This document shows, in pieces, positions 22,792 through 35,089 of a stretch of 64,000 bases of DNA. The stretch is from assembly GCA_027405735.1 (NCBI GenBank), contig JAPEHQ010000013.1, forward strand, positions 620,001 through 684,000, in the 5' to 3' direction. The stretch is from Mucor racemosus (lineage: Eukaryota > Mucoromycota > Mucoromycetes > Mucorales > Mucoraceae). The translations under genes and the position numbers were made by a program. How positions within the stretch are numbered: position 1 is the first letter of the stretch; every line of letters begins with the position of its first letter. The notes beneath the pieces are model-generated. The model searched no databases. It saw only the letters and a program-made list of their open reading frames with translations, and was not told where the DNA came from.

Positions 22792-23845
22792 TGTCGTATA
22801 TATCTTTTTAGGTTTGATGAATAATACTTAAAAAAGAATACAATTAAAAGAGAATGAGTAATGAATCAGTTCTTCGACTGCATAATAAAAACAAGATATT
22901 GTTTATTTAGATATAAAAGTATGGCCTTTTATATTGATTTGACATTGAGATCCTGAGATGTAATGTCAGGCACTATTGAACCGTTAGATATGTTTGATAT
23001 TAATCTATGGATTGAAATGGATCAATCATAATTTAACCGTTCTTGCAGAGCTTGTGAGTTGACTTGTTTCAATGCTGCGCTAAATGTGCTTGGATGTTGA
23101 TTTGATAGCTACTTGATTGATTAACCACTGGGATAAAATAATATGGTGTCATAATTGAGGTCCAAGTGTTCTTGGTGTCGTATATTTTCAGGATTGATAA
23201 ATATTACTTAAAAAAGAATACAATTATAAAAGAATGAGTAATTAATCAGTTCTTCAACTGTATAATAAAAACAAGATATCGTTTATTTAGATGTAAAAGT
23301 ATGGCCTTTTATATTGATTAGACATTGAGATCCTGAGATGTAATTTAAGGCACTATTGAACTATTGGATCTGTTTGATAGTAATCTATGGATTGAAATGG
23401 ATCAATCATAATTTAACCGTTCTTGCAGAGCTTGTGAGTTGTGTTGTTTCAATGCTGCGCTAAATATGCTTGGATGTTGATTTAATAACTACTTGATTGG
23501 TTAACTGCTGGGATGAAATAATGTGGTGTCATAATTGAGGTCCAAGCGTTCTTGGTAATTACTGGATTAAACTTGGTACGCTAGGAGTTTCTTATATCCG
23601 ATATCAAGACTTGCACTTCAATACATGTCGTAGTCAATAGATTGTAAGATGTATTGATACTGTAGAAGGTGATAATGTATGATACTAGTAGGTGGAATAC
23701 AACACTTGGTAATTACTGGATTAAACTTAGTACACTAGGAGTTTCTTATTATTTATAATATCTAATATCAAGACGTTGCACTTCAATACAACATGTCGTA
23801 GTCAATAGATTATAAGATGTATTGATACTGTAGAAGGCAATAACA
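22792..23845 (+). mobile_element. Outer solo LTR of the TGTCGTATAT family, split by a younger copy
   Basis: Left part 22792-23175 and right part 23710-about 23845 together make one older LTR of the 529-bp family (TTGTCGTATAT... to ...ACTGTAGAAGGCAATAAC). It is more diverged than the inserted copy and has lost its exact 3' end. The split is the insertion at 23176-23704. Confidence 0.8.
23176..23704 (+). mobile_element. Solo LTR, 529 bp, target duplication CTTGG
   Basis: Starts TGTCGTATATTTTCAGGATTG's first bases and ends GTGGAATACAACA, flanked by CTTGG (23171-23175 and 23705-23709). It sits inside an older LTR of its own family. A near-identical copy with exactly the same length is at 58249-58777, which points to recent activity. 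Confidence 0.92.
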
Positions 23846-24495
23846 TAATATATGATTCATATTTTTGCCAATCGTCACTCTTCCAAAAAAAGCCGAACAA
23901 TCTCCGGAAGCGGCCATCTAATGATATTATTTCTAAGCTTTAAATTTCTAGAGAAAATCACCGGACAGCCCGGAAGCGGTTGTTTAAACATTCTAAGCAG
24001 CTATAAGATGCAGGTATCGAGATTTTATACAAAAATTAAGGTTCAACAGTATTGCTATTAATTATTCATAGGCTTTTTTTAAGTAAAGCATAAATACAAC
24101 CTACAACATTATTAGCCTTGTTTTATCAATATCAATAAGAATTGAACAAGAGTAAAAGGTGGAGTTTATTCAATATACAATGTGAGGATATATGTAATAG
24201 TAGTGTCATAGAACGGTAATTGTCATTATAGTAAAAGTTTATTATTTGAATCACAAATTAAATGTCAATCTCGCGTACATACAATTGACATCCTGTACAA
24301 CCAAATCAAAGTGTATTCAAAGATAGAACCAAGGAACTTGTTGATAAACAAGTCCATAAATTTTTACATTCATGAAGAACCAATAACTTTGCCATCTACC
24401 AATGTACATAACAACTCAACACATTTCATCAACCTTTCTAGATAATCATTGGTCAGTTACAATGATCCATTACTTTTAGATTTTCCATTCCCTTT
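23846..24495. other. Intergenic, no gene supported
   Basis: AT-rich spacer. A 69-codon open frame at 23852-24061 covers the end of the LTR and has no family features. Nothing else seen. Confidence 0.5.
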
Positions 24496-24702
24496 CACTA
24501 CGGCCAAATGTTTCAGCTCATGAGCTGATTGATCAGCTCATTTGGGCTGACATTTTTGGTGTAAATTTTCACTTCAGTGAATATGGTTAACTTCTTATCG
24601 ATCAGCCCATGAGCTGAAATGTAATTTTAGCTCATATGCTCATCCAACTGTCTATATGGGCTTAAACATTTCACCTCATATGCTCATTGAACTGACTATA
24701 TA

Positions 24703-26347
24703 CAGTGACCCCCAAAACTGTCCCAATGTTTCCTAGTTTTGAGTTTAGTATGATTTTCAGGTACAACAAATATATTTAAAGTACGACATATTTTATATAT
24801 TTCGGAAGATCAATTAATTTCCTTTTATATTAAATTTAAAAAATCTCGAATTTTATTGGTCCGCTATATTTATACCCTGTCTGGGACAGCATATGCATTG
24901 GGACAGTTTTGAGAGCTTACGCGGGAAAAAATATAATCCTATTTAATAGTCCGTCCAAAGGCCGTTTCTTTCCAAATATACTTTCACACAATTGGGCATG
25001 CTATCAAAAACTTTTTGGCACTCCTCCTGTTTAATGGTGTTGTACCAAACCTCAGTTACACGCTCCGAAAGATCAAGGATTCATTTGGGCGCTGTTTTGT
25101 ACTCATTAAGCCTCCTCTTTAATAAGATCCACATATTTTCGATCGGATTCAAGTCAGGAGATAGCGGAGACCAATTTATTACTTCATAGTCTTGATCCAA
25201 TAGATATTCCTTGACTAAATTTGACGTATGCTTTGGAGCATTGTCATGCTGGAAAATGATCTGATCACGACGAAGGCCTAATTTATCCAAAATAAAATTG
25301 AAAGTCCGCTACAAATCGTTTTCAAAGATTTGTTTATACAAATGTCGATCCACAGTACCCTCAATTCTGCATATCTATCGAACTCCGGCATACGTAATGG
25401 CCCTCCAAAACATGACACTCCCACCGCCATCTATAACGGTCATCTTCACATAATTAGATTTCAAGCTCTCACCGTCTCAAATCCAAAGCCAGCTTCTTCC
25501 ATTTAAGTTAAATCTATTAATGTTGGTCTCATCTGATCAAATCACCCTTTTCCGTTCGTTGGAAGTCCAATCCTTGCGAAGATGACACCATTCTAAACGC
25601 CTTTTAATATTAGCCGGAGACAGCATAGGTTTTTTAGGCTTGATAATTGCTCCTATGCTCCCCCTACGGAGCGATTTCGGACAGTTTCTGGGCTTTTATT
25701 AACTCCGACATTACTCTCAAGTAGTTTAAAATGTTACTTGAATCTTTGACTGCTTTTTTTGTTGCTTGGCGAACACAAAACCTTTCATCAGACTCAAACA
25801 GCAATTTAAGTCGACCCCTTTTAGACATACCCAAACTTGTGCAACACCGTTTTTTAATTTTTTCCACAACAGGCTTACCTACATGCAATATTTCCGCAAC
25901 TTGTCGCACTGATTTACCGGTGTTTAAAAGACTAATGGCATCATTTTCCTTATTCTCCTGAAGTTTTTTCATATTAATTTTCAATAGGCCAAAGCACCAG
26001 AATCTGTATATGAAATATGCATCTTTTTTATTTTCTTTACCCAATTAGGTGTTTATTTACTGATTTCCAAGCGTTCAAGATACTAGTGCGAATTATGGTT
26101 CTACAATCATCGATTATCTAAAAATCAAAAATGGCTCTCAAAACTGTCCCAATGCATATACTGTCCCAAATTGGGTATAAATTCAATTGACCAATAAAAT
26201 TCGAGATTTTTTTAATTTAATATAAAAGGAAATTAATTGATCTTCAGAAATATATAAAATATGTCGTACTTTAAATATATTTGTTGTACCTGAAAATCAT
26301 ACTAAACTTAAAACTAAGAAACATTGGGACAGTTTTGGGGGTCACTG
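24703..26347 (-). mobile_element. Tc1-type transposon (1,645 bp), inactive
   Basis: Flanked by TA on both sides (24701-24702, 26348-26349), with inverted terminal repeats of about 214 bases starting CAGTGACCCCCAAAACTGTC. The inner end of each repeat again carries CATTGGGACAGTTTTGAGAG, so each arm has the transposase-binding-like motif twice. The two arms are still highly similar, while the transposase inside has stops. Confidence 0.93.
24940..26044 (-). pseudogene. Tc1-type DD34E transposase, broken
   Basis: Minus-strand reading. The N-terminal helix-turn-helix part has NTGKSVRQVAEILHVGKPVV and SKRGRLKLLFESDERF. The catalytic part shows SDET (first Asp), HDNAPKHTS (second Asp) and SPDLNPIENMW (Glu); the Asp-to-Glu spacing counts to 34 residues, the Tc1 signature. 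At least three or four stops interrupt it, for example after LSEIAP at 25664, before SDET, and around the WLWI and AGVR regions. All catalytic acids remain, but no full-length protein can be made. Confidence 0.92.
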
Positions 26348-26519
26348 TAAGCTTAAACATTTCATCTCATGCTCATCAAACTGCTTATATGGGCTTAAAC
26401 ATTTCAGCTCATATGTTCATCGAACTGCCTATATGAGTTTAAACATTTCATCTCATGCTCATCAAACTGCTTATATGGGCTTAAACGTTTCAACTCATAT
26501 GCTTAATTTGAAGCTCTTT

Positions 26520-29500
26520 TGTACTCATATAATAATGCCTATTGGCTTATTTGGCTTTTTTTCTTAAAAACGGCATAAATGTATTGCAGATACAATTCTT
26601 CAAACCATAATTTATTTTATTATTTAGTTGCATATGGTATTCAATTGATAGTTGAATAAGTTTACCATGCCGAGACAAATCAAATACAAATTTATCTAGA
26701 CTATAAAAAATGGTGCATTAGTTAGCGGTACAAATTAACTAAACTTGCTGGCACATTTATGTTATGATCTTACATATTAATATTCTTAACATCTAATCTT
26801 GCAACCATCTATGTATTGAAAAACAAAAAAAAGTTATTAAGCAGCATGTGAACAGAGCACACCTTTTTCTTATGGAATTTTACCTTTTTCACAAACACAT
26901 TATGTCCAAATTATGATAATGAGCCAATTTAATTCTATAAAATTAAGCCTGATAATGTTCGAAAGCAAACTGATTGAAGCCGGCCATGATGAGAAAAAGT
27001 TTATGAATGCTCAAATATAATGTTTGTAGCTCACAAACTGTAAACTAAGTATAAAAAATGTATTCAATATAAAAACAATTGTATTTTGCAATGATTGAAC
27101 TTTACACTATTGGCCGCTTTTGGTATATTTCTGTAACTTTCATGAGTAGTTTAGTTAGGTTATCTCTAAATAAAGTAAGGATAAGCACTGTTATTGTCGT
27201 ATATAAGCATGATTGATGAAAGGAATTGTATTATGCATTATACTTTACCTGTCTTAAATTAGGAATTCTTGGATTTCATACTAGTCAGTCAGCCAGTCTT
27301 TGAAAGGTATATACATAGTAGTATATAGCTATCAAAGAAATGCTGGTTTGCTTGACTGGTTAAATATCATCAAAAAAGAGGGAATCAGCAGGATACAAAA
27401 TATAAAAAGTGAGCATTCCCATATTTTTCGTAAGAAAAGAGAATAAAAATGCTTTTAATATGGATAGCAAGGCTTTAGATTATTTAGTTCAAATATATAA
27501 AACCTCGCTAAATTATCAAACTGAGCCAATCTTGAGGCTGCTTTGTACTGTTTTTTAAATTGAATGCTAAAACAGAATATGCAATATGCTACACAAACCA
27601 TCAAACATAAAATTCTTGACTCTATACTATGATGCAAAAATTCTTACATGCAAACGAGTGTCTTTTTGTTTAAATGTAAACTTCAATGGGAATTGCCACC
27701 ATAATCTAAATTGCCTTTGGAATACATTATCTTGTAAGTATCTCATTGAAATTGCTTTGAGAAACGTACAAACTGTACATTAGTAACGAGGATTGCATTG
27801 GTAAATCGTGTAGTGATTTTGAATTAAATTTATCTTAACTAAAACAACTTTTGAGGTTGATTGCTTTAGCTAAAAAAAAATGGCAATTTCCGAATTGAAA
27901 TGGCCTGAAATGGCTCATAAATAGAGATAAATTCAGTGTAAATTTAAGTGAAATTTGTAGTTTATTATCTGCATATCACAAGGTTATATATTTTTATTGA
28001 TTCAAATCATTAATAGACATGTCTTCATTGTCGAAATCATAACAATTTCATGTTGTTTTGACCAGACAAGTAAGCTTTTTACAATGAATTTTAATTTTTA
28101 TGACCCAAATTTGACGCAACCAATTATACAATGTATAATTCAAAATAAAGCCCAAATATTTCTCTTTAACATGATATTTTTTTTATTTTATTTTTAATAG
28201 TAAAAATGTTGATTTTACATCCAAAATATGTACCATTTCCCTCCCCCACAAAGTCTAATTGTTGCATATATGTCATTTTTTTGCTGCAAAATGCAATATG
28301 CTCGATCCACAAAAGCTCCAAATACTCTTAATTACCTTTTCTGCCATCATTTAAACCACTTTGTCAAAGCATATCCTCATTTCCTTGATCATTTTCTCAT
28401 AATATCAATATCCATGAAACCGAATCCAGCCTCCTTTTCGTTTATTTTCAGCGATAATCCACATAGTTGAAATGCAAAACACATTATCAATCAATACAGC
28501 AGTAGTTACTACTAGTTTCAGTTACTACTATTTACCATAAAAAATCTATTCATAAAAATCAAAAATGTCGAATACTATCGTAGCAATACCACATAAAATA
28601 GTACAAGAACCAATAATTTGTTTTAAAAATACCAGTGTTTCTGCTCAAATTCCTAGTAATTCCTCTTTTAACGTGATCTTGATATCCAGGGGCACAAATA
28701 CGACTGTTTAAAATTAAATAAGCTTGAAACCGCCGGTGTATTGATGGGTTCAATCCATGTATTACATTCAAATCATATTTATGTAACTTATAAACATATA
28801 CAAAAAAAGAATAAAAAAAGATTTGAACCATAATGAAAAGTTTTTATTAGCAGTCTTGTGGCTCTTTTGTAAACAAAGGGGAACTCTACTATATTCTTTT
28901 GCATTGCAATATAGCTTGTAGTAGCTTCAAAACTGCTGTACATTTTTGATTTTTTTGGTGTTAAAATTGCGGAAAATGTATAATTTTTTTTAGATAAATT
29001 TAAAAATTTACATCTTTTTTTTATATGATAGATAAACATAGGTTTATATAGTATTTAACCATCTAAATAAGTGTTTTAAGATATCTTTATGTCTATTGGC
29101 GATATTTAATCAAAAAATTCAGAAAATTGAATTTTGTAATTTTCTCTGAAAAATAAATTAAATTTTGCGCTATATATGCTACTTTCTCTGTATAATTTGA
29201 AAGCGTACAGCCAAGCAATCCAAGTTTATTATGGGGATGATAATTTTTCTGCATATTTTCCGCAAGCAATTGCAAATTACGCAGGAATCTCAATGGCCTG
29301 CAGTTTCTGCAGTAACTTTCCGTGCGGATAATGCAGGCATTGGGATTTTTGCATGATTATTGCACGCGAACTACTAATAATTACAGGAGCGTAAGTAAAT
29401 TTCACAAATTTGCTACATAGTAAATATGATATAAATAACATAGTTAATGATCTACCTGTACACAATTGTTGAAATACTCTTTGCGTATATCATTGAATGA

Positions 29501-30920
29501 TGATAAGTGAGCATATACATATTGACTCACTATGGAGAAAATATCGAAAAAATAGCTCCGCTCGAGCAGAAAAAATAGGTTTCCATGCAGAAAGCGTGCT
29601 GAAATGGTCCTTCCCGAATTATTCTGCACGCAAATGGCTGCTGAAAATGCTAGCGCTGACTGATTACTACAATTATTAGACTAAAAAGCAATTGCTTGCG
29701 TTTTTTCTGCAAGAAGTTTAATAAATTGAAAATAAAAAAAAATAAAAAAAAAAAAAATAGGCAGCACCTAAAATTATGGCTGCAACACAAAAAAAAAAAA
29801 GCAATGCATGCGTGAAATGATTATATATAAATGTTGGAACCAGCAGTGTCAAGCAAACTTGCCGTAAAGACATTATTGGAAGTAATGACACTATAAGTAC
29901 AGTAGATGAGGATTCTGCAATTTTATATTTCACCAATCCAACAACAGATTCCGTCTCATAAAGAGAAAAACTGCTGTTTTCTTTCTTTTGAAACAACTCA
30001 ACTATAGTTATGGTAGAATCATAAGTTGCAACTGTATTAGTTTTGGCCGTATTCGCTAGTATCAAAAACCTTTGAATACCACTGCTATAATGACAATAAG
30101 TACATTAAAAACATTCAAGATGCATCTACATTAGCTAAATGAGTGTGAATATTGAAGGTTCCTTCTGAATTGCTGTTAATTAGTTTCTATCAAAACAATC
30201 AATGGAACTGCATTGAAAACAAAAAAGTCTACTTCAAAAGAGGATTTTAGTGAAGAGAAAAAAATGATAGCCAGGCTCCCACAACTACTACTGTATAATG
30301 TACTTTCAAGATTTTTAAAGAATTGTTTTTGCATAAATAAAAAAGCATTTAACACTGGTTTTTTTTTCTATTATTATTCAATATCTAAGATATACAGGAA
30401 CATTTTTATTTTAAACCTTTTAGTTGATTAAACATTACACAACAATACAGAATCGAAAAATCGAAAAACGTCGTCTCTCGTTGGTATAATATTATTCAGG
30501 GTGCTACCACATTAAAATCACAGTCTTGGGTACACCAAAATTCATTATCATTCCTTCATAAATACTATCCTCATGCAACTTATCTTTCTTTTGTATACTA
30601 TTATTATACTAAGCATATTAATAAAATACTCTATTTCATTATGATGATAAATTAATAACAAAAATTGTATAAAAATTCAAGTCTGCTAACTGCTTATTTC
30701 ACAAGGTAAATATATACTTATTAACATGAAATGACAACTCCTGCTTAATATATTAATAATTTCGCGTCTATTTTCTTAGTTTTATAGTTGTATGATTGAT
30801 GACAAAATTTGTTCCAACAAAGCCCAAAATACTAAATTACAGAAGCCTTATATTGGATAAAGTGGATCAATTATAAACATTTCAATGGTATTACATTTAC
30901 AAAAGTGATCCTAGAGAATT
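26520..30920. other. Long AT-rich stretch inside the putative 7.8 kb element, no gene supported
   Basis: Several open frames of 60-115 codons occur on both strands, without family motifs. A coding-like remnant on the minus strand at 28690-28790 (VIHGLNPSIHRRFQAYLILN) and another at 29850-30060 could be decayed transposase or host gene pieces. The stretch 29180-29700 is richer in short CG-containing words (TTCCGTGCGG, GCACGCAAATGGCTGCTG) that look like subterminal sequences of another DNA element. I cannot identify it. Confidence 0.4.
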
Positions 30921-30924
30921 ATTT

Positions 30925-31415
30925 AAAAATAAGACTGGTTGTAAATCAGTTTATGGTGCTCGATGCTGCTTATCATATTTAATTCAGTGTGATGGTACCA
31001 AGTTCATTCATCTTAATGGAGATTTTGGTGGGATGATTTACACTTGAAAATCAACTTGAGATGATCAAAATGTTGCTTTTACTCAATTCAGTACGATGAT
31101 ATCAAATTTATTTATCTTGGTGGAGGTTTTGGTGGGATGTTTTACACTTGTAAATTAGTTTATGGTGATCAAAATGTTACTTCTGTTCCATTTAGTATGA
31201 TGGTACCAAGTTTATTTATCTTAATGGAGGTATTGGTGGGATGTTTCACACTTAAAAATCAGCTTGAAATGATCAAATGTTGCTTATATTCAATTCAGTA
31301 CTATGATACCAAGTTTATTCATCTTTGTGGAGGTTTTGGTGGGATGTTTTACGCTTCAAAATCAGTTTATGGGGACCAAGATGCTACTTATACTCAATCC
31401 AGACTATAGTGCTGA
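30925..31415 (+). repeat. Tandem repeat, about 104 bp, 4-5 units
   Basis: Units are marked by GGTGGGATG at 31027, 31131, 31235 and 31338 (spacing 104, 104, 103), by (A)AATCAG(T/C)TT(A/G) and by ACCAAGTTTATTCATCTT. The unit length is not a multiple of three and the frames are broken, so it does not encode a repeat protein. Copies differ by roughly 10-20 percent by eye. Confidence 0.88.
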
Positions 31416-32342
31416 TTACTATTAAAAAGATCAATCCCTACATCTCTACCCTAATATTCTTTGTCTTTACATATACAATATTTCTGTTAATGTAAATGTA
31501 TCGACTACCATACCATTATTACAGTCCTAATGCAAACGAAATTACTTCTTCAATTAATATACCATTTTTACTGCGAAAAAAACTCTCTAAAAAAAAGCAA
31601 CGCAATTACGCACAAATGAATTACAATTTATTAATCAAGAGTGTATTTTTGTATTTTTTATATGTTTATTAGCTACACATGATGGGATCTATAGTGAATT
31701 ATCGTACTTTTATGCACATAAAATAAAAGAAACAGTATAATAATATATACTAAAAAAAGCCAGTTATATGTTTATGACCAGAACAGATATTTAAATGTTA
31801 TTTTTCATGTTGGTGGATGTATATTGATAATGTGATGGTATGTATTTATTTAAAAGATTGATTCACTATCAATTCTTATTATTTTAATCTGGTTTTAGCT
31901 TATTGAATTTATAAATTGCTTTGTATTTATCTGTTTGTTTTCATTATAGACTGTTATATGTATCTGCAAGTAATAGTTGTTGATAAAGCTGAAGAATTCC
32001 TTTGAAATACAAAAAAGCTTAAAAACGCTCAAAAAACCTGGTGCGCTCATTTGGTCTCTTTATGAATCTCATGAGCTGAATTCATTTTATCTCATAATTT
32101 GAAACTGTTGTATCTCAATGATGAAGCGGCCGATTTAAATGAAAGTAACTCTTATGCACTTTAATTTACCACAGGTATCTCTAGTATTAATATTAATGCT
32201 GTTGTAATACTTTTTATAATTGGTAAAAAAATGTTGATCTGAAACTTAAGCAGATTTGGGCTACTTCATAAGCACAATGTCTGATTTTCAGCCCGTTTAA
32301 GCTGATCAATTAGCCCATGAGATGAAACATTTGGCCGTAGTG
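31416..32342. other. AT-rich region up to the right CACTACGG end
   Basis: No gene. From about 32020 there are short repeats with (G/C)CTCATTTGG, CTCATGAGCTGAA and AGCTGATCAATTAGCCC, matching in style the subterminal region at 24500-24660. This is the right flank of the putative large element. Confidence 0.5.
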
Positions 32343-33220
32343 ATGGCAATAGGTTCCAGTGATGGCCACGTCCCACGTTTATGTTTATGTTTATGATATT
32401 CGAGAGGAGGTAAGACTATACCTCAATGTAGATTACCTCTAGTGCAATAATTATAAAGTAAGACTATATTATCATCAAATAAACTACCACACAATATTAA
32501 CATGTATAAAGATTTACAGTAATAAGCTTGAATCAAGTGAGTACAGCATCGTAAATTCTTGAAAAAGTTCTCACGTATTATAAAATCTCTTATTTTTAAG
32601 ACTTACAAGGCTTATAAGCGGAATATTAATTTAGAAAATTATTTTTGTCCAGATCATCAATTTTGACATTTTTTAATTTTTTTTTTATGGTTTTGCAAAT
32701 CTAGAGTTAATTATACTACTAATTATAAAAACAAAAAATATACACATATAAAAAATTTAGCGCTCTATTTACTCAATAAAAAATAACAAACCTTTTTATT
32801 GCAAAATATTACATGAAAATCCTTTAATCAAAAATCCGTTTTTCGGGCAAAAGTGCAAAATCTCATTACTTAAAATTTAATATTAAGCTTTTATAAGATA
32901 TGTATTAGTCATAGCTACAATTCTCTCTCACAATGTAGTGCATTTAAACGTTGATTTTGGTATCAAAATTTGATTTTTCTGTTTTTTGATCAAAATCATG
33001 AGTGTTGGTAAGGATAAAATGAGCCCCAAAAATGTCCGCTAAAATGTCTGAATTTTCAGATTGTACATGGTTAAATATAAGGAAAGTTAAAAGAAAACGC
33101 TTTTTTATTTAAAACTTGGATATATCATATATAAGAGAGTTAGTGCTTTAACCTCGCTACGCTCGCTTCTTCAATTTGTTTTGTGATAAATGCTTTATAT
33201 TAATAGTATTTCGATATCGA
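32343..33220 (+). mobile_element. Copy B of the dynein-fragment repeat (5' truncated)
   Basis: Begins directly after GGCCGTAGTG with ATGGCAATAGGTTCCAGTGA (dynein AIGSSDGH remnant), followed by the same donor-like GAGGTAAGAC and non-coding body as copies A and C (32400-33120). It also includes the GC-richer module near 33150. The dynein piece is shorter and more damaged than in C. Confidence 0.8.
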
Positions 33221-33259
33221 TGCACTCGTTTTTGCAATGCGTACTATGATTAAGCATTA

Positions 33260-33840
33260 CAAACAGTCGTTTAATCTCGCTATGTTCGATTATGGCAAAG
33301 ACATTACCTTGTGAGCTCTTTTTGAGCTTTTTTATTGAATAATTAACGCATTATTATATATGATGATAGACGCATAATATCGCTACACTCAATGATGGCG
33401 TTGCCCTGAAGGCTCGCTTTTGCAGTTTATTTAATGAATATATTATATGACTGGTACCTCTATCCTGCTACTCTTGATTACTGTCTCTCTAGTCGAAAAA
33501 ATATACGCTTTTATGGTGTTTATTTAATGTAGCAGATATTAATGAGGTTTATGAATAGTCTTTTTTAAAGAAAATTTTGATCTTTGGTAGTATATTATAT
33601 GATAAAGAAAAATAAGCAAAATTGAGGCCTAGTTCATCGGTTTTGCAGTAAATTACGATGTTAATTTACTAAAATAAAAAAAATATAAAATAAAAGCAGT
33701 AGAAATACAATTATAATCAGCTAAAGTTTTTATTACAAAAGATTTCTGAAGAGTTAAAATAATTGAAAAGTATGAGGGTATTTATAGTGATTTAGAGAAC
33801 TTGGATACCATCAGACTTGACTGGATGTATATTTAGTAAT
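33260..33840. repeat. GC-richer modules and an inverted LTR-like segment
   Basis: Two further copies of the module (TCGCTATG/TCGCTACACTC, GGCTCGCTTTTGCA) at about 33266 and 33371-33590, then an inverted copy (33655-33840) of the LTR-like segment at 21347-21540. After this, to 34385, I see only AT-rich unique sequence; an open frame at 34108-34425 lacks motifs. Confidence 0.6.
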
Positions 33841-34614
33841 CTTCCAGTTTTGAGTACATTGTTATTGATTTGATATTTTAAGGGGTAAATTGTATAGAGC
33901 ATTGACCATAAGGGATTGTATGTCAAGTGTGACAATATCGACCTTTTGGGAAATGGTTGTTTTTGTTTATTTCTGTTATATCTATTTTATGTAACCTTGA
34001 TTTTTTAAGGGGTAGTTTTTATGTGCTTGAATCTTATTTATATTGATAGTGCAACTACGATATAGATGAGTAGTTGACTAAATTGATATCTTTGTTTATT
34101 ATCATTATTGATTTGGATAGAATCCTGTTTTGATATATATGTCATTTGTGTAATTGATTGCGCCGTGATCAAGGGTGCTATCATCTACACGACATGTATG
34201 GTTCAAAAAGGGTATTTCATATTTTTAGCATGCGTTTGTTATTGTGTTCAATTGAAGCGTTTGTTTATTATCGTTGTTCACATTTCAAGTGGCATCATAT
34301 TTTATGAGCGACACTTGAAATTTAGGTTGTTTTTATTTTATCAAGCGTTTTTAGTATGTAATTCCACTGCAGGTTTGTTTAAGATTAGTTGCATCCACAG
34401 ATTTGGGTGCATTCCTTGTGGTTAAGATTACGACACAGTTTGATATGTTAAGTTCTACATAGCAGTGCATTATGTTATAAAGCTCAGTTCATACTGTACG
34501 TATTGAGGAATGTGGAACTAGTGTGTGTCACCTAGACTTGATTGGATATATATATATATATATATATGTATATATTAATAGACTCATTTGAGACTAGTCA
34601 TATAATTAGAAAAT

Positions 34615-34969
34615 TGTTGCATCCACAGATCTGGGTACATTCCTTGGTTAAGATTACGACACAGTTTGATATGTTAAGTTTTACATTGCTGCTGTGTATT
34701 ATGTTATGAAGCTCCGTTTATGCAGGAATGAATATGGAACTAGTGTGTGTCACCTAGACTTGAATGGATATATGTATATATATAAATAGACTCATTTAAA
34801 CAGGTCATATAATTAGAGAATGTGAATATAAAAGAAGATATCTTGATGTTATAATAAAGTTCTTTAGTTTTAGTCTGCTCTTTCATTTTATAACAGTTTT
34901 CCTTTATTTTTATTAGATGATTTAGTATATATTTTAGCTTTGAAATTGATATAATCTCCTGGCGTAACA
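34615..34969 (-). mobile_element. Solo LTR, 355 bp, target duplication AAAAT, inside a same-family LTR
   Basis: Reads TGTTGCATCCACAG ... CTCCTGGCGTAACA on the plus strand, flanked by AAAAT at 34610-34614 and 34970-34974. The host LTR continues in register on both sides (ATAATTAGAAAAT / AAAATGTGAATATGAAAG). Confidence 0.93.
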
Positions 34970-35089
34970 AAAATGTGAATATGAAAGAAGATGTTTCGAT
35001 CTTATAATAAAGCTCTTTAGTATTAGTCTGCTCTTTCATTTTATAACAGTTTTCTTTTATTTTTATTAAATAATTTAGTACATATTTTA

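Larger units (their letters stand above)
24600..26510 (+). repeat. 43-bp subterminal tandem repeat, interrupted by a Tc1 element
   Basis: Units built on GGGCTTAAACATTTCA(G/T)CTCAT, GCTCAT and CGAACTGCCTATAT repeat with a period of about 43 bases at 24650-24702 and 26350-26510. The Tc1-type element at 24703-26347 is inserted within the array. Confidence 0.75.
24496..32342. mobile_element. Possible large DNA transposon with CACTACGGCCAAATGTTTC ends
   Basis: The left end at 24496 begins CACTACGGCCAAATGTTTC, then AGCTCATGAGCTGA. The right end, read inverted from 32342, begins CACTACGGCCAAATGTTTC, then ATCTCATGGGCTAA, so about 35 bases of inverted repeat bound 7.85 kb. Both ends are followed by short subterminal repeats. 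The flanks show no matching target duplication (left CCCTTT, right ATGGCA), and I find no intact transposase inside, so it may be a dead element or a composite of two elements. The terminal motif is shared with copies A and C. Confidence 0.5.

Noticed and set aside
28228..28831. Open frames of 80-90 codons on both strands
   Set aside because: Possible decayed coding remnants (for example VIHGLNPSIHRRFQAY), but no family match and no continuous exon structure, so I only mention them in the region entry.
29850..30065. Minus-strand frame with protein-like residues
   Set aside because: Followed by an A/T homopolymer region; no start context, no family and no partner exons that I can defend.
30925..31415. 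Possible CRISPR-like array or repeat protein
   Set aside because: Units are contiguous with no spacers, and the 104-base period is not a multiple of three; this is a eukaryotic minisatellite.
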